A DNA stretch of 64,000 bases from Thermocatellispora tengchongensis (lineage in GTDB: Bacteria; Actinomycetota; Actinomycetes; Streptosporangiales; Streptosporangiaceae), in assembly GCF_014202315.1 (NCBI RefSeq), contig NZ_JACHGN010000006.1:310001-374000 (forward strand), read 5' to 3'. Shown here one piece after another: positions 43,694 to 52,576 of this stretch. The translations under genes and the position numbers were made by a program. The notes below the pieces were generated by a model that saw nothing but the letters and a program-made list of their open reading frames with translations, had not been told where the DNA came from and did no database searches. Every line of letters begins with the position of its first letter. Within the stretch, counting starts at the first letter, position 1.

Positions 43694-45333
43694 CGCGCCA
43701 CCGGCGCGAGCGCGCCGAGGCGGTCGTGCACGACCTCGCCGCCGACGACGGTGAGGTCGGCGTGGAGCCCGCGCACGTCCGCGGTCTCCAGGATGTCCCC
43801 GGACAGGACCACGAGGTCGGCGAGCCTGCCCGGCTCCAGCGAGCCCCGGACGTCCTCCTCGAAGGTGTACCGCGCGGCGGCGGTGGTGTAGAGCCGGATG
43901 GCGTCCTGCATCGATACGGCCTCCTCCACGCCGTGCCGCTCGCCGTGGACGTCGCGGCGGGTGGTCATGACGTGAATGTTGATCATGGGGTCGAGCGGGT
44001 TGACGGGGAAGTCGGTTCCGGCGCAGACTCCGCCGATCCCCATCTCGGCGATCATGGTGCGCAGCGGCACGGCGCGCGCCGTCCTGGCCGCGCCGAGGTT
44101 GGCCCGGATGGCCCGCGCCTTGTCCCACAGGAACACGCTCTGCGCGGCGGCCAGGACGCCGAGCGCGCGGGCCCGGCGCATCTGGTCGGGCCGGATCAGG
44201 CTGGCATGCACCAGCACGAAGCGCCGCCCGGCGATGTCGTGTTCGGCGTGCGCGGCCTCGTAGGCGTCCAGCACGGTGTCGATGGCCGCGTCGCCGACGG
44301 CGTGCACGCCCACCCGCCAGCCGTGCGCTGCGGCGGTCTTGACCAGCGCGGTCAGCCGTTCCGGTTCGGCCGCCGGCAGGCCCAGGCCGCCGCCCTCGTA
44401 CGGCTCCGTCACCGCCGCCGTGCGCAGCGTCATGCCGCCGTCGGCCTGCAGCTTGATCCCGGCCTCGCGCAGCCAGGGATCGCGCTCGTCCGGGGCCGGG
44501 TTCTGCGCGAACCAGGCCGCCCAGCCGGCCAGATCCGTCGTCGGGTTCAGCTCGCCGGTGGGGGTCACCATGACGGCGACCCGGGCGGTCATGCGGCCCT
44601 CGTCGCGCAGGCGGCGCAGCACGGCCAGGTCCTCGGGGGTGGTCGCCCCGGCCACGACGCCGGTGAGGCCCAGCTCGTTGAGCCGGCGCATGGCGCGGAC
44701 GAACTGGGCGGCCCGCCGCTCGGGCGGCCAGGGCGGGATCACGTCGGTGACCAGGCGCTGCGCGCCCGCCTCCAGCACGCCGGTCGGCTCCCCGGTGACG
44801 GGGTCGCGCTCGATGGTCCCGCCCGGAGGATCGGGGGTGTCCCGGCCGATCCCGGCCAGCCGGAGCGCGGTGCTGTTGACCACGCAACTGTGCCCGATCG
44901 GCAGGTGCACGGGGTGGGCGGTGGTGGCGGAGTCCAGCTCGGCGGCGGTCGGCCTGCGGCCTTCGGCGAGCTGGGACACCGGGTGCCAGACCTGCCCGCG
45001 GATCCACTCGCCGGGTGGCGTGCGCCCGGCCGCCGCGCGGACGCGCCCGGCCGCCTCGGCGATCGTGCGCGCCCCGGCGAAGGAGACGGTGTCCTCGGCG
45101 ATCCCGGCGTCCTCGAAGTGGCAGTGGGTGTCGATCAGGCCGGGGAGTACCGAGCGGCCGTCCAGGGCGATCCGGCGGGTGGCGGGCCCGGCCAGGCGCT
45201 CGATCTCGGCGTCGCCGCCGGCCGCGAGCACCCGCCCGCCGCGCACGGCGACGGCCCGCGCCACCGTGAACGCGGCGTCGAGCACCAGGACGCGCCCGCC
45301 CGTCAGGATCAGGTCGGCGGGGCCACCGTTCAC
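43690..45333 (-). CDS. YtcJ-like metal-dependent amidohydrolase
   Basis: A 547-residue amidohydrolase-superfamily enzyme. LPGLIDTHCHFED carries the first metal ligands, then GIKLQADGGMTLRTA, VGVHAVGDAAID and GVCAGTDFPVNPLDPM with the conserved Asp, and a final LEPGRLADLVVL segment. The pattern is that of YtcJ/NfdA-like N-substituted amide hydrolases. It may release an amine or acid from a conjugate at the head of the pathway. GTG start overlapping the ridA stop by four bases; middle gene of a three-gene operon. Confidence 0.9.
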   Translation of the reverse strand: MNGGPADLILTGGRVLVLDAAFTVARAVAVRGGRVLAAGGDAEIERLAGPATRRIALDGRSVLPGLIDTHCHFEDAGIAEDTVSFAGARTIAEAAGRVRAAAGRTPPGEWIRGQVWHPVSQLAEGRRPTAAELDSATTAHPVHLPIGHSCVVNSTALRLAGIGRDTPDPPGGTIERDPVTGEPTGVLEAGAQRLVTDVIPPWPPERRAAQFVRAMRRLNELGLTGVVAGATTPEDLAVLRRLRDEGRMTARVAVMVTPTGELNPTTDLAGWAAWFAQNPAPDERDPWLREAGIKLQADGGMTLRTAAVTEPYEGGGLGLPAAEPERLTALVKTAAAHGWRVGVHAVGDAAIDTVLDAYEAAHAEHDIAGRRFVLVHASLIRPDQMRRARALGVLAAAQSVFLWDKARAIRANLGAARTARAVPLRTMIAEMGIGGVCAGTDFPVNPLDPMINIHVMTTRRDVHGERHGVEEAVSMQDAIRLYTTAAARYTFEEDVRGSLEPGRLADLVVLSGDILETADVRGLHADLTVVGGEVVHDRLGALAPVAR

Positions 45334-45749
45334 GCCGGTCGCCCCGTGAGCGCCGCCACGCACTCGATCTCGACCAGCACGCCCTCCCTCGGCGGCGCGG
45401 CGTTCACGGTGGTCCTGGCCGGGAAGGTCGGGCAGTCGGAGAAGAACTCGCGGTAGTGCCGGTTGAACTCCGGGAAGTCGGCGATGTCGCGCAGGTAGCA
45501 GTTGCACTTGATGATGGAGTCCTTGGAGCCGCCGGCCGCCTCGACGACCGCCACCAGGTTGGCCAGGGTCTGCCGCACCTGCTCGGCGAAGCCGGCCGAG
45601 ACGATGGTGTGGGTGACCGGGTCCAGCGGGCCGGTGCCCGAGCAGTAGATGACGTCCCCGTGCACCACCGCCTGCGACAGCGGGGCGGCGGTTCCGGCGG
45701 AAAAGCCCACGAGCGGCGCCGAGGCCGTCTCGACCGCGCGATTCGACAT
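45330..45749 (-). CDS. RidA (YjgF/YER057c/UK114) family protein
   Basis: A 139-residue RidA-fold protein: VHGDVIYCSGTGPLDPVTH, VRQTLANLVAVVEAAGG, SIIKCNCYLRDIADFPEFNR, and PARTTVNAAPPREGVLVEIE with the Arg that binds the substrate carboxylate. RidA proteins hydrolyse reactive enamines/imines; close relatives are 2-aminomuconate deaminases in amino-aromatic degradation. The presence of a 3-hydroxyanthranilate dioxygenase and an ACMSD homologue within 10 kb makes the deaminase role attractive, though unproven. First gene of its operon; ATG after GGGAG. Confidence 0.9.
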   Translation of the reverse strand: MSNRAVETASAPLVGFSAGTAAPLSQAVVHGDVIYCSGTGPLDPVTHTIVSAGFAEQVRQTLANLVAVVEAAGGSKDSIIKCNCYLRDIADFPEFNRHYREFFSDCPTFPARTTVNAAPPREGVLVEIECVAALTGRPA

Positions 45750-45906
45750 GTGTTCTCCCGTCCAGCGAGCGTTTGCAGGTGTGCCAGCGACGGTAGCCAG
45801 CCGGCGCGACGGCGCCCAAGGACGATCTTCCGGTGAACGGAACCCCCGGCTTTGGCCGGCGCGCGGGCGGGCGACAGCATGGAGGCCGCGGAACGAAGGA
45901 GGAAGC

Positions 45907-46755
45907 ATGGCGGCCGATTTCCTGCTGGTGCACGGCGCCTGGCACGGCAGCGCGCACTGGGCGAAGGTGAGCGCGGAGCTGGCCGCGCTCGGGCATCGCC
46001 CGCTGGCGCTGGACCTGCCCGGCCACGGCCTGTCGGCGCGGTTCCCCACGTCGTACTTCGCGCCCGGCCAGGAGGGGTTCGCGGCGGAGCCGTCGCCGGT
46101 CAAGGACGTCACGCTGGACGTGGCCGCGGGTGCGGTCGTCGCGGCCCTGCGGGCGCTGCGGTCCCGGCCCTCGCCCGGCCCGGTGGCGCTGGTGGCGCAC
46201 AGCATCGGCGGCGCGGTCGCGACCAGGGCGGCGGAGCTGGCCCCGGACCTGGTCGACCACATCGTGTACGTCGCGGCGTTCGTGCCGACGCGGGCCCGCG
46301 CCGCGGCGGCGTACCTGGCGCTGCCGGAGAACGGGACGGCGCTGGGCTCGGGGCTGTACCTGGGCGATCCGGCCGTCACCGGCGCGGTGCGGATCAACCC
46401 GCGCTCCTGCGACCCCGCGTACCTGGCCGAGCTGCGCGCGGCGTACTTCACCGGGGCGGCCGAGGAGGTCTTCCTGGCCTGCGCGGCGGCGCTGACGCCG
46501 GACCAGCCGCTGGGCTTCCTGACCGGGGAGCCGGGGGCCACCGCCGCGCGCTGGGGCGCGATCCCGCGCACGTACGTCCGCTGCGCGCTGGACCGCGCGC
46601 TGCCGCCCGCGCTGCAGGACGTGATGATCCGCGACGCCGACGCGCTCGCCCCCGCCACCCCGTTCCGCACGCTCACCCTGGACACGGGCCACGCGCCCTT
46701 CGCCACGATGCCGGCCGAGCTGGCGCGGGCGCTGTCGGACGCGGTGCCGGAGTGA
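45907..46755 (+). CDS. Alpha/beta-hydrolase
   Basis: A 282-residue alpha/beta-hydrolase: oxyanion segment FLLVHGAWHGSAHWAKV, dimple LDLPGHGLSARFP, nucleophile elbow AHSIGGAVATRAAEL with Ser, and C-terminal His in LDTGHAPFATMP. The N-terminal HGAWHG and the length resemble plant methylesterase/hydroxynitrile-lyase-like and salicylate-esterase proteins. It could release an aromatic acid from an ester. The ATG is five bases after GGAGGAAGC. It is divergent from the ridA operon and upstream of an IclR regulator. Confidence 0.88.
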   Translation: MAADFLLVHGAWHGSAHWAKVSAELAALGHRPLALDLPGHGLSARFPTSYFAPGQEGFAAEPSPVKDVTLDVAAGAVVAALRALRSRPSPGPVALVAHSIGGAVATRAAELAPDLVDHIVYVAAFVPTRARAAAAYLALPENGTALGSGLYLGDPAVTGAVRINPRSCDPAYLAELRAAYFTGAAEEVFLACAAALTPDQPLGFLTGEPGATAARWGAIPRTYVRCALDRALPPALQDVMIRDADALAPATPFRTLTLDTGHAPFATMPAELARALSDAVPE

Positions 46756-46810
46756 CCGCCGTTGACGGCGGAGCCGCGGAGCTGCGATCGTGGCATTCAT
46801 CAATTAAACG

Positions 46811-46829
46811 GACATAAGTCCCATATGTC
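46811..46829. promoter_or_regulatory. Dyad before the IclR gene, possible autoregulatory operator
   Basis: GACATA (46811-46816) and TATGTC (46824-46829) are perfect inverted half-sites seven bases apart in an AT-rich patch. They end 14 bases before the chosen start of the IclR gene, a normal place for an IclR operator. Confidence 0.5.
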
Positions 46830-46843
46830 GATCGGTGTTGGCA

Positions 46844-47632
46844 ATGGGTAATGAAAGTCCCGACAAGACGCCGGGCCGGTCGGTCACCGGCAAGGCCCTG
46901 TCGATCCTGGGCGCCTTCACCCCCGCGCGGCCCGAGCTCCGGCTGGTGGAGATCAGCCGGATCACCGGGCTGCCGGAGCCCACGGCGCACCGGCTGGCCG
47001 GGGAGCTGGTGGCCTGGGGCGCGCTGGAGCGGCTGCGCGACGGCACCTACCGCATCGGACTGCGGCTGTGGGAGGTCGGCTCCCTCTCGCCGCGCTCCCG
47101 CACCCTGCGTGAGATCGCCCGCCCGTTCATGCAGGACCTGTACGAGGTGACCCGGGAGAACGTGCACCTGGCCGTGCTGCGCGACTCGCAGGTGCTCTAC
47201 GTCGAGAAGTACTTCGGCCCCCGCTCGATCCGGGTGCCCACCCACATCGGCGAGCGGCTGCCGCTGCACTCCACCGGGGCGGGCAAGGTGCTGCTCGCCT
47301 TCTCCCCGCCCGCGTTGCAGGACCGGGTGCTGCACGGCGCCCTGCGGCGGTTCACCCCGGCCACGATCGTCATGCCCGGCACGCTGAGCCGCGCGCTGGT
47401 CAACGTCCGGCGTACCGGCATGGCGACGTGCGTGGAGGAGCTGACCATGGGCGCGCTGTCGGTCGCCGCCCCCATCTACGACGCCAACCGCACGGTCGTC
47501 GCGGCCCTGTCGCTGGTCATGCGGTCCTCCGGCGGCCATCCCGACCGCATGGGCCCCGCCGTGCGCACCGCCGCGCAGGGCATCTCCCGCGAGCTGGCCC
47601 GCTGCCCGGTCCCGCTCGGCGGCACAGCCTGA
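46844..47632 (+). CDS. IclR-family transcriptional regulator
   Basis: A 262-residue IclR regulator: N-terminal winged helix (VTGKALSILGAFTPARPE, LVEISRITGLPEPTAHRLAG) and a C-terminal GAF-like effector domain (VYVEKYFGP-type strand, LPLHSTGAGKVLLAF, VEELTMGALSVAAPIYD). IclR proteins in actinobacteria often control aromatic-acid degradation, so the surrounding genes are the probable regulon. ATG 46844 is chosen; GTG 46835 adds three residues. Convergent with the AMP-ligase gene only seven bases away. Confidence 0.92.
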   Translation: MGNESPDKTPGRSVTGKALSILGAFTPARPELRLVEISRITGLPEPTAHRLAGELVAWGALERLRDGTYRIGLRLWEVGSLSPRSRTLREIARPFMQDLYEVTRENVHLAVLRDSQVLYVEKYFGPRSIRVPTHIGERLPLHSTGAGKVLLAFSPPALQDRVLHGALRRFTPATIVMPGTLSRALVNVRRTGMATCVEELTMGALSVAAPIYDANRTVVAALSLVMRSSGGHPDRMGPAVRTAAQGISRELARCPVPLGGTA

Positions 47633-47639
47633 AAGCGGG

Positions 47640-49190
47640 TCAGCGCACCGCGACCGTACGGACGTCGCTGGCCAGCTCCCGCAGGGCGCGGCGGTCCACG
47701 CGGCCGATCCACGCCAGCGGGATGTCCGGGACCAGGCCCACCCGGTCCACCGGGAGGGCCGCGTCCGCCACGATCTCCCGGAGCCGGGCCGCGGTGAGGC
47801 CGCCGCCCGCGCGCGCCAGCGCCACCACGCCCGCGCCCGGCAGGGCGAGCACCCCGGCCCGGCCGACCTCGCGATGGGCGGCGAGCGCCCGCTCGACCTC
47901 GGCCGGGTGCACGGTCTCGCCGCCCCGCACCAGGGCGTCCTCGACCCGGCCGATCAGGTGCAGGCGGCCCCGCCCGTCGAAGCGGCACACGTCGCCGGTG
48001 TGGTGCCAGCCGTCACGGGACGCCCGCGCCGTGCCCTCCGGGTCGCCCAGGTAGCCGCTCATCACCGCGGGCCCGCGCACGCACAGCTCGCCGCTCGCGC
48101 CCGGCGGGCACGGCGTGCCGTCGGGCGCGAGCAGGACGGCACGCATTCCCGCGTACGGCACGCCGACCAGGGTCTCGTCCCCGGCCTCCGGCAGGGCGGC
48201 GTGCTCGTCGGGCGAGAGCACGGCCAGCGCCTTGGGGCACTCGGTCTGCCCGTAGACCTGGGCGAGCACCGGCCCGAACAGGCCGAGCGCGGCGCGCAGG
48301 ACCGGGCCCGGCAGCGCCGCGCCGCTGTAGGCGAGCAGTTCCAGGCCCGGCCAGTCCACCGCCGCGGCCCGCGGATCGGCCACCAGCGCGGCCAGCGAGG
48401 GCGGCATGAGGTACGCCAGCGTCGGCCGGTGCCTGCGCGCCGCCTCGACGAACGCGCCCGCCTCGAACCCGTCGCCGCCCTCGGGCAGGATCACGGTGCC
48501 CCCGCGCGCCAGGGCCGGGACCACCATGGTGCCGAAGCCGCCGCCGAGGGGTTCGGCCAGCAGCAGGCGGGCGCGGGCCGGCCAGCCGCCCTCGGCCAGG
48601 TTGAGCACGCCGGCCGCGGCCAGCGCCCTGCCGGACAGCAGGACGTGCTTGCGCGGGCCGGTCGTGCCGCTGGTGAGCGCGACGCGGACGGGGTCGTCCG
48701 GCCCGGCCCGGCACTCCAGCGGCGCGGGCCGCGCCGCCTCGCCCCAGAAGTGCCGCCACCCGGGCGCGGGGTCGTGGCAGAACCACGTCCGCGCCGGAGG
48801 GCGGGCCGGGGGCGCCCGGCGCTCCGGCTCGTCGAGCAGGACGAGCCGGGCGCCGAGCGTGCCGGCCAGCTCCGCGAGGGCGCCGGGGTCGCAGGGGACG
48901 GGGGCGGCGGCGGAGCGCAGGCCCGCCAGGTAGCAGGCGGCCTGGACGTACCACTGCTCCGGCCGGTTGCCGGCCGCCTGGAGCACGACGTCCCCGGGCC
49001 GCAGCCCCAGCTCGTCGAAGAGCCCGATCGCGCGCCCGATCGCCGCCGCGGCCTCGGCGTACGTCGCCAGGCGGTCTCCCCGCGCGAACGCGATTCGCTC
49101 CGGGTGGCGGCGCAGCGACCGGACGATGATGTCGCCGACGCCGCCGAATCCCGTCTCCGCGCTCCCCTTCGTACCCGTCACATCCGTCAC
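47640..49190 (-). CDS. Acyl-CoA synthetase / AMP-dependent ligase without the A10 lysine
   Basis: A 516-residue ANL-superfamily enzyme: P-loop LTSGTTGPRKHVLLS, YGQTECPKAL (A5), TGDVCRFDGRGRLHLIGR (A7-A8) and VRGGETVHPAEVERALAAH. It should activate a carboxylic acid as adenylate and usually pass it to CoA. The final motif, normally PxxxxGKxxR, reads IPLAWIGRVDRRALRE, with Arg in place of the catalytic Lys, so the adenylation half-reaction may be altered. The GTG start overlaps the stop of the dioxygenase gene by four bases, placing it in the operon MFS-hydrolase-dioxygenase-ligase. Confidence 0.9.
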   Translation of the reverse strand: MTDVTGTKGSAETGFGGVGDIIVRSLRRHPERIAFARGDRLATYAEAAAAIGRAIGLFDELGLRPGDVVLQAAGNRPEQWYVQAACYLAGLRSAAAPVPCDPGALAELAGTLGARLVLLDEPERRAPPARPPARTWFCHDPAPGWRHFWGEAARPAPLECRAGPDDPVRVALTSGTTGPRKHVLLSGRALAAAGVLNLAEGGWPARARLLLAEPLGGGFGTMVVPALARGGTVILPEGGDGFEAGAFVEAARRHRPTLAYLMPPSLAALVADPRAAAVDWPGLELLAYSGAALPGPVLRAALGLFGPVLAQVYGQTECPKALAVLSPDEHAALPEAGDETLVGVPYAGMRAVLLAPDGTPCPPGASGELCVRGPAVMSGYLGDPEGTARASRDGWHHTGDVCRFDGRGRLHLIGRVEDALVRGGETVHPAEVERALAAHREVGRAGVLALPGAGVVALARAGGGLTAARLREIVADAALPVDRVGLVPDIPLAWIGRVDRRALRELASDVRTVAVR

Positions 49191-49708
49191 CGGTCGGGCA
49201 TGACGTCGCCGCACTCCTTGCAGGTGCGCGCGTCCAGGTCGTCGAAGAAGCGCCGGTACGCCTTGCCCACCGGGTCGGTCCGGTAGTCGTCGATGTGCGT
49301 CGCCTCCTCGTGCAGGAACGCGCCGCAGGAGCGGCAGAACCACTGGAAGCGGTCCAGCTCGCCGGGACGGCGCAGCCGCTCGATCACCATCACGAAGGCG
49401 TCGGGCGGGAACCTGGGGGAGTGCGGGATGCCGCTGCGCGTGTAGATCGAGGAGCCCTGCGGGATGACCGCGATGTCCTCGGTTCCGTCGGGGTTGCGGT
49501 AGTGCAGGTTCATCGCGCCGCGGATCATCAGCATGACCTCGTCGCTGGGGTTGATGTGGAACTCGCTGCGGTACTCCCTGCCGCGCGCGACGAAGGCCAG
49601 CGACTCGCCCTCCTGCCACAGCACCCGTACGCGCCCGCCGCTGTCGGCCAGCTCGGCGGCGATGCCGTCCAGATCGACGATCGGCATCTGGATCTTCGAT
49701 ACGTCCAT
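49187..49708 (-). CDS. 3-Hydroxyanthranilate 3,4-dioxygenase homologue
   Basis: A 173-residue cupin. The iron ligands His51, Glu57 and His96, substrate-binding Arg47 and Arg99, and Glu110 all sit at or within one position of the bacterial enzyme's numbering. A rubredoxin-like second metal site has Cys125, Cys128 (FCRSCG) and Cys163, Cys166 (CKECG). The enzyme opens the ring of 3-hydroxyanthranilate with oxygen to 2-amino-3-carboxymuconate semialdehyde. The ATG follows GGAGGGG. The substrate could be a related o-aminophenol carboxylate, but the full match of catalytic residues supports the function. Confidence 0.88.
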   Translation of the reverse strand: MDVSKIQMPIVDLDGIAAELADSGGRVRVLWQEGESLAFVARGREYRSEFHINPSDEVMLMIRGAMNLHYRNPDGTEDIAVIPQGSSIYTRSGIPHSPRFPPDAFVMVIERLRRPGELDRFQWFCRSCGAFLHEEATHIDDYRTDPVGKAYRRFFDDLDARTCKECGDVMPDR

Positions 49709-49725
49709 GGTCCCCTCCTGTGGTG

Positions 49726-50613
49726 CTATGAGCAGTTTGTCGGAGCCGAGATCGGGGGCAGGAAGCCGGCCAGGATCTCCACCAGCTCCTCCGGCCGTTC
49801 CTCGGGCAGGTAGTGGCCGCAGTCCTCGACCAGGCGCGCCTCCACCCGCTCGGCGGCGGCGCGCACGGTGTCCAGCCAGCCCAGGCCGACGCCCTGCCGG
49901 GCGCCGACGACCAGCACCGGCATCGCGAGCCTGCCCGCCGCGCTCCACGCCCGGTTGTCCTCGATGTCCTGGGGCAGGGCGCGGTAGTGCGCGAAGCTCC
50001 CGCGCAGGCCGCCGGGCGCGGCCAGCGCCTCGGCGTACGCGTCCAGGTCGTCCGGGCCGATCGCCTCCGGGCGCACCAGCCCGATGGAGTCGCGCAGGAA
50101 CAGGAAGCGCAGGTACGCCCGCTCCCGCCCGGCGACCAGCGCCTCCGGCAGGTCCGGCACCATGTTGAACCCGAAGTGCCAGGACCCGCCCAGCAGCGGG
50201 TTGGCCGCGTCGAGCGAGCCGCCGAGGCCGGGCACGCCCGCCTCCACGAAGACCAGGGCGGCCACCTCCCCGGGCCACTGGGCCGCCAGCGCGTACGCCA
50301 CCTGCCCGCCGAGGTCGTGCCCGACGACGTGGTAGCGCTCGTGCCCCAGCCCGCGCATCAGCTCGCGCAGGTGACCGGCCACCGTGCGCTTGTCGTAGCC
50401 CGAGGCCGGCTTGGAGCTGTCGCCGAAGCCGGGCAGGTCGGGTACGACGACGGTGTGCCGGGCGGCCAGGGCGGGCAGCACCCGCCGCCAGGCGCGGGAG
50501 GTCTGCGGCCAGCCGTGCAGCAGCAGGACCGGGTCGCCCGTGCCGGCCAGCGTGCAGCTCAGCGTCACCTCGCCTGCCTTGATCCGCCGCCGCCCGGCGG
50601 CGATGCCGCTCAT
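49726..50613 (-). CDS. Alpha/beta-hydrolase, epoxide hydrolase/dehalogenase-like
   Basis: A 295-residue alpha/beta-hydrolase with HGWPQTSRAWRRVLPAL and DLPGFGDSSKP, and a nucleophile elbow GHDLGGQVAYALA in which the nucleophile is Asp, as in epoxide hydrolases and fluoroacetate/haloalkane dehalogenases. A catalytic His lies in VEDCGHYLPEERP. Asp chemistry means an ester intermediate with the enzyme, suited to epoxides or C-halogen bonds. ATG overlaps the MFS gene's stop; the dioxygenase gene follows 17 bp later. Confidence 0.87.
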   Translation of the reverse strand: MSGIAAGRRRIKAGEVTLSCTLAGTGDPVLLLHGWPQTSRAWRRVLPALAARHTVVVPDLPGFGDSSKPASGYDKRTVAGHLRELMRGLGHERYHVVGHDLGGQVAYALAAQWPGEVAALVFVEAGVPGLGGSLDAANPLLGGSWHFGFNMVPDLPEALVAGRERAYLRFLFLRDSIGLVRPEAIGPDDLDAYAEALAAPGGLRGSFAHYRALPQDIEDNRAWSAAGRLAMPVLVVGARQGVGLGWLDTVRAAAERVEARLVEDCGHYLPEERPEELVEILAGFLPPISAPTNCS

Positions 50614-52340
50614 CCGACCGCCGTTCCGCGGCGCCGGGCGAGGCGGCGCGCCGGGCGGGCGGCCGTGTCCACGGCGTCCAGGTCGATCCCCCTGGTCTCG
50701 GGCAGGGCCAGCAGGCAGATCACGGCCCCGATCACGATCATGATCGTCGGGTACCAGAGCCCGGCGAAGATGTTGCCCGCCTCGGCGTTGATCGCGACCA
50801 TCACCGCCGGCGCGACGCCGCCGAACCAGCCGGTGCCGACCTGGAAGGGCAGCGACATGGCGGTGTAGCGGATTCGGGTCGGGAACAGCTCCACCATGGC
50901 CGAGGCCGCCGGCCCCTGCGTCATCTGGGCGTAGGAGACCAGCGCGAGCAGCAGCAGGAACAGCAGCACCACCCGGCCGTCCAGCAGGTCACCCGGCCCG
51001 TCGATCCGCACGGTGCCCGAGCCCTCGGCCGGGTATCCGGCCCGCGTGAGCGCGTCGCCCAGCTCGGCCTCCAGGCCGGGCCCGGCCGTCAGCGTACGGC
51101 CGTCCACGACGACCGTGACCGGAGCGTCCGGACGCCCGGCCACGTTCTCGTACGCCGCCGACCACCGCGCCAGCAGTTGCTTGGCCCGGTCGCAGTCGCT
51201 GGTGAAGGAGGCGGTGCCGGCGGGGTTGAACTGGAAGGAGCAGTCGGCGGGGTCGGCCACGAGCTGGATGCGCACCCTGTCCTGCGCCTCGGCGAGCGCC
51301 GGGTTCGCCAGCGCCGCGACCCCGTGGAAGATGGGGAAGTACGTCGCGACCGCCAGCGCGAATCCGGCCAGCATGACCGGCTTGCGGCCCACCTTGTCCG
51401 ACAGCCAGGAGAAGAACCCGCACAGCAGGAACGCGCACAGCATCAGCCCGAGGAACAGCGTGTTGGCGGTGAGCGTGTCCACCTTCAGCGTCGAGGTGAG
51501 CAGGGTGAGGGTGTAGAAGGTCGAGACGTAGCCGACGAACGACTGCGCGGCCACCATCGCCAGCGCGATGAGCACGACCCGCAGGTTGCGGCGGCGGGTG
51601 AACGACTCGCGGATCGGGGCCCGCGACTGCGCGCCCTCGGCCTTCATCCGCAGGAACAGCGGGCTCTCCCGCAGCTTCAGCCGGATCCACACCGAGATCG
51701 CCAGCGGCACGACCGAGATCAGGAACGGCAGCCGCCAGCCCCACGCGTCGAACGCCTCCGGCCCGGTGATGAACTGCACCGAGAGCAGCACGCCGAGCGA
51801 GAGGAAGATGCTCAGCGCGACCGTCGCCGGGAGCCAGCCGACGAAGGCGCCGCGCCTGGCCGGCGGCGCGTGCTCGGCGACGTACGTCACCGCGCCGCCG
51901 AACTCGCCGCTGATCGCGAGCCCCTGGAGCACACGGCAGGTCAGCAGCAGCACCGGTGCCGCCCACCCGATCTCGGCCGAGGTGGGCAGCAGGCCGACGG
52001 CGAGCGTGGACAGCCCCATGATGATCAGGGTGATCATGAAGATCGCCTTGCGGCCGACCAGGTCGCCGAACCTGGCCCACACCAGGGCGCCCAGCGGGCG
52101 CACCACGAAGCCGATGCCGAAGGTGAGCAGGGCGAACACGGTCTGGGCCGCGGGCGGGTAGCCGCCGAAGAACTTGCTGCCGATGACCGGGATCAGCGAG
52201 CCGTACAGGAAGAAGTCGTACCACTCGAAGGCGGTGCCGACGGACGACGCGGCGATGACCCGGAACTCCTCCCGGCTCATGCCGCGCCTGGCGGGGCCGG
52301 TGGTGTCAGGGGGCTGCGAAGGGGTTGGGGGATGCACCAT
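50610..52340 (-). CDS. MHS-type MFS transporter with an extra extracytoplasmic domain
   Basis: A 576-residue transporter of the metabolite:H+ symporter group (SVGTAFEWYDFFLYG in helix 1, ARFGDLVGRKAIF after helix 2, QGLAISGEFGGAVTYVAEHA). It has an insertion of about 110 residues after helix 9, starting AEAQDRVRIQLVADPADCSF with two Cys that could form a disulfide, and likely lying outside the membrane. Aromatic acids or dicarboxylates are typical substrates. I chose ATG 52340, nine bases after AAGGAG. It heads the hydrolase-dioxygenase-ligase operon, so it probably imports the pathway substrate. Confidence 0.9.
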   Translation of the reverse strand: MVHPPTPSQPPDTTGPARRGMSREEFRVIAASSVGTAFEWYDFFLYGSLIPVIGSKFFGGYPPAAQTVFALLTFGIGFVVRPLGALVWARFGDLVGRKAIFMITLIIMGLSTLAVGLLPTSAEIGWAAPVLLLTCRVLQGLAISGEFGGAVTYVAEHAPPARRGAFVGWLPATVALSIFLSLGVLLSVQFITGPEAFDAWGWRLPFLISVVPLAISVWIRLKLRESPLFLRMKAEGAQSRAPIRESFTRRRNLRVVLIALAMVAAQSFVGYVSTFYTLTLLTSTLKVDTLTANTLFLGLMLCAFLLCGFFSWLSDKVGRKPVMLAGFALAVATYFPIFHGVAALANPALAEAQDRVRIQLVADPADCSFQFNPAGTASFTSDCDRAKQLLARWSAAYENVAGRPDAPVTVVVDGRTLTAGPGLEAELGDALTRAGYPAEGSGTVRIDGPGDLLDGRVVLLFLLLLALVSYAQMTQGPAASAMVELFPTRIRYTAMSLPFQVGTGWFGGVAPAVMVAINAEAGNIFAGLWYPTIMIVIGAVICLLALPETRGIDLDAVDTAARPARRLARRRGTAVG

Positions 52341-52576
52341 GACCAGTCGCTCCTTCATGGCGTCGTACCGAGCGGATGCGAGATGTTCACCCCCCGCTCG
52401 CCGCCCCGGCAACAGGGATCTTCCGGCAGATGGAACCGGCCGCCGACCCGGCGCGGTCTTTCACTGGCCGGAACCGCGGCCTTGCCCGCCGCCGCCCTGC
52501 CGACCAGCATCGGTCCCCGGCTCCAGGCCCCGCCGGAATCGGGCGTCCTGGCAGGCCGACGGGATTGGAGAACGGC

